Shown here: in pieces, positions 62,384 through 64,000 of the stretch
Position numbering within the stretch: the stretch's first letter is position 1
Layout of the letters: every line of letters starts with the position of its first letter
NCBI RefSeq assembly: GCF_900100115.1
Contig: NZ_FNKL01000004.1
Coordinates: 372,001 to 436,000 of the forward strand
Length of the DNA: 64,000 nt
Origin: Chryseobacterium soldanellicola
GTDB lineage: Bacteria > Bacteroidota > Bacteroidia > Flavobacteriales > Weeksellaceae
Direction of reading: 5' to 3'
Position numbers and translations under genes: made by a program
The notes under the pieces: model-generated
Database searches by the model: none
Told to the model about the DNA's origin: nothing
Seen by the model: the letters and a program-made list of their open reading frames with translations, nothing else

Positions 62384-64000
62384 ATGCAAAACATTAGAAA
62401 TATTGCGATTATCGCACACGTTGACCACGGGAAAACGACTTTGGTTGACAAGATCATTCACGCTACCAATATTTTCAGAGAAAATCAGGAAAGCGGAGAA
62501 TTAATTATGGATAACAATGACCTTGAGAGAGAAAGAGGGATCACGATCTTATCTAAAAATATTTCTGTTACTTATAAAGACGTTAAAATTAACGTAATCG
62601 ATACTCCCGGTCACGCCGATTTTGGTGGGGAAGTAGAGAGAGTTTTAAAAATGGCTGATGGTGTAATCTTGTTGGTGGATGCCTTCGAAGGGCCGATGCC
62701 TCAGACAAGATTCGTACTTCAAAAAGCGTTGGAATTAGGCTTAAGACCATTGGTTGTTATCAATAAAGTGGATAAGCCAAACTGTCGTCCGGACGAAGTT
62801 CACGATCAGGTATTTGATTTGTTCTTTAACCTAGAAGCGACTGAAGAGCAGTTGGATTTCCCAACTTTCTACGGATCTTCTAAACAAGGTTGGTTCAACA
62901 CTTCATTAGAGCAGACAGACAATATTTTCCCATTATTAGATGGTATTTTACAATATGTTCCGGAACCGAAAGTTGAAGAAGGAAACTTGCAGATGCAGAT
63001 CGTTTCTTTGGATTATTCTTCTTTCTTAGGAAGAATCGCTATCGGAAAAGTAATCAGAGGAGAGATCAAAGAGTCTCAATGGATCGGGTTAGCTCAGGCA
63101 GACGGTAAAATCCTTAAAGGAAAAGTAAAAGAATTGTACGTTTTTGAAGGATTAGGAAAGAAAAAAGTTACAGAAGTAAAAGCAGGTGATATCTGTGCTG
63201 TTGTAGGTTTTGACGCTTTCCAGATCGGTGATTCTTTCGTAGATCTTGAAAATCCTGAACCGTTGCCAAGAACGGCTATTGATGAGCCTACGTTGAATAT
63301 GACGTTCTCAATCAACAATTCACCTTTCTTCGGAAAAGATGGTAAATATGTGACTTCTAATCACTTGAAAGAGAGATTGACAAAAGAATTAGAGAAAAAC
63401 TTAGCATTAAGAGTTGAGCAGACTGATGATGCAAACACTTTCCTTGTTTTCGGTAGAGGTATTCTTCACTTGTCAGTTTTAATTGAAACAATGAGAAGAG
63501 AAGGTTACGAAATGACCATCGGGCAGCCACAGGTTATCTTAAGAGAAATCGACGGAGAAAAATGTGAGCCTTACGAATCTTTAGTGGTAGATGTTCCTGA
63601 AGAATATGCTTCAAGAGTTATCGACTTGGCTACTCAGAGAAAAGGTGACCTGCACATTATGGAAACTAAAGGGGAGATGCAGCATATGGAATTCGAAATT
63701 CCTTCAAGAGGTTTGATCGGATTGCGTTCTCAGATGTTGACGGCTACTGCAGGTGAAGCTATTATGGCACACCGTTTCACAGAATACAAGCCTTTTAAAG
63801 GTGCGATTCCTGGAAGAAGTAATGGAGTATTGATCAGCAAAACTCAAGGTCCTGCTACAGAATATTCTATCGCGAAATTACAGGATAGAGGTAAGTTCTA
63901 TGTTGATCCGGGTGAGGAGATTTATGCAGGTATGGTTATCGGTGAACAAAACAAGCCGGGTGACTTAGTTGTAAACATCGTTGAAGCAAAACAATTGAAC
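62384..64000 (+). CDS. typA: Translational GTPase TypA/BipA (cut by window edge)
   Basis: 539 codons are open from ATG 62384 to the window edge, about 90% of the usual length of about 600. G-domain motifs are HVDHGKTTL (12-20), RERGITI (about 50-56), DTPGHADF, and NKVD. The EF-Tu-like domain 2, the EF-G-like domain III and V (GRGILHLSVLIETMRREGYE) and the TypA-specific EIPSRGLIGLRSQMLTATAGEAIM are present. It is a ribosome-associated GTPase needed for assembly or stress adaptation. Codon use is more biased than in neighbours, fitting a highly expressed gene. Confidence 0.97.
   Translation, partial: MQNIRNIAIIAHVDHGKTTLVDKIIHATNIFRENQESGELIMDNNDLERERGITILSKNISVTYKDVKINVIDTPGHADFGGEVERVLKMADGVILLVDAFEGPMPQTRFVLQKALELGLRPLVVINKVDKPNCRPDEVHDQVFDLFFNLEATEEQLDFPTFYGSSKQGWFNTSLEQTDNIFPLLDGILQYVPEPKVEEGNLQMQIVSLDYSSFLGRIAIGKVIRGEIKESQWIGLAQADGKILKGKVKELYVFEGLGKKKVTEVKAGDICAVVGFDAFQIGDSFVDLENPEPLPRTAIDEPTLNMTFSINNSPFFGKDGKYVTSNHLKERLTKELEKNLALRVEQTDDANTFLVFGRGILHLSVLIETMRREGYEMTIGQPQVILREIDGEKCEPYESLVVDVPEEYASRVIDLATQRKGDLHIMETKGEMQHMEFEIPSRGLIGLRSQMLTATAGEAIMAHRFTEYKPFKGAIPGRSNGVLISKTQGPATEYSIAKLQDRGKFYVDPGEEIYAGMVIGEQNKPGDLVVNIVEAKQLN

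Noticed and set aside
1..64000. CRISPR arrays, tRNA or rRNA genes, insertion sequences, phage operon
   Set aside because: Looked for regular spaced repeats, cloverleaf-like segments, transposase motifs and tail/capsid genes. None was found. The collar-like and beta-helix proteins are isolated genes.

Overview
The window looks like a chromosomal segment of a Chryseobacterium-like bacterium (Bacteroidota, Flavobacteriia, Weeksellaceae). It is AT-rich and has almost no Shine-Dalgarno signals. Several genes are preceded by the Bacteroidota -7 promoter element TAnnTTTG. The gene content is typical of the group: a TonB-dependent receptor with a DUF4249 lipoprotein, LytTR-type two-component pairs, a YaiO-type outer-membrane barrel, a histone H1-like Hc1 protein, Tex, and TypA at the right edge. 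I saw no rRNA, tRNA, CRISPR array, insertion sequence or phage structural operon. The genus assignment is inference from gene content.

Layout. 1-6.2 kb: a cut-off TPR protein, the receptor/lipoprotein pair, and a LytS-LytTR two-component system. 6.2-26.7 kb: an accessory redox and regulator region with one HxlR, three AraC and one Crp/Fnr regulator. These are interleaved with four intact SDR oxidoreductases, a quinone oxidoreductase, a flavodoxin-fold reductase, hydrolases and peptidases. This stretch also holds at least three decayed genes (a VOC/glyoxalase remnant and two SDR remnants) plus one unidentified fragment, so it seems to have gained and lost oxidoreductase genes repeatedly. 27-31.5 kb: a fatty acid desaturase, then three tandem secreted proteins with phage-tail-collar-like C-termini.

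31.7-41.7 kb: the most coherent system. Four tightly packed genes encode a hybrid kinase with two receiver domains and an HPt domain, a lone receiver, a membrane-anchored HEAT-repeat protein, and a 1144-residue fusion of a family 2 glycosyltransferase with an LtaS-like sulfatase-fold domain. A YaiO-family outer-membrane protein is encoded convergently. I infer a phosphorelay-controlled machine that makes and decorates an envelope or extracellular glycan.

41.9-53 kb: two FAD-dependent amine/amino-acid oxidases, a pair of secreted proteins with a C1q-like or jelly-roll C-terminus, a beta-propeller sensor kinase with its LuxR-type regulator, and a GT14-type glycosyltransferase. 53.3-64 kb: mostly housekeeping genes (Hc1, Tex, YceI, DUF1294, TypA). 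Between them lie an intact signal-peptide-less beta-helix protein resembling tail-spikes (54.3 kb) and a multiply frameshifted relative on the opposite strand (61.7-62.2 kb). These two loci share a conserved upstream module of about 60 bp containing a -7 element and a CTTGCAAG palindrome. That module is, to me, the least explained signal in the window.
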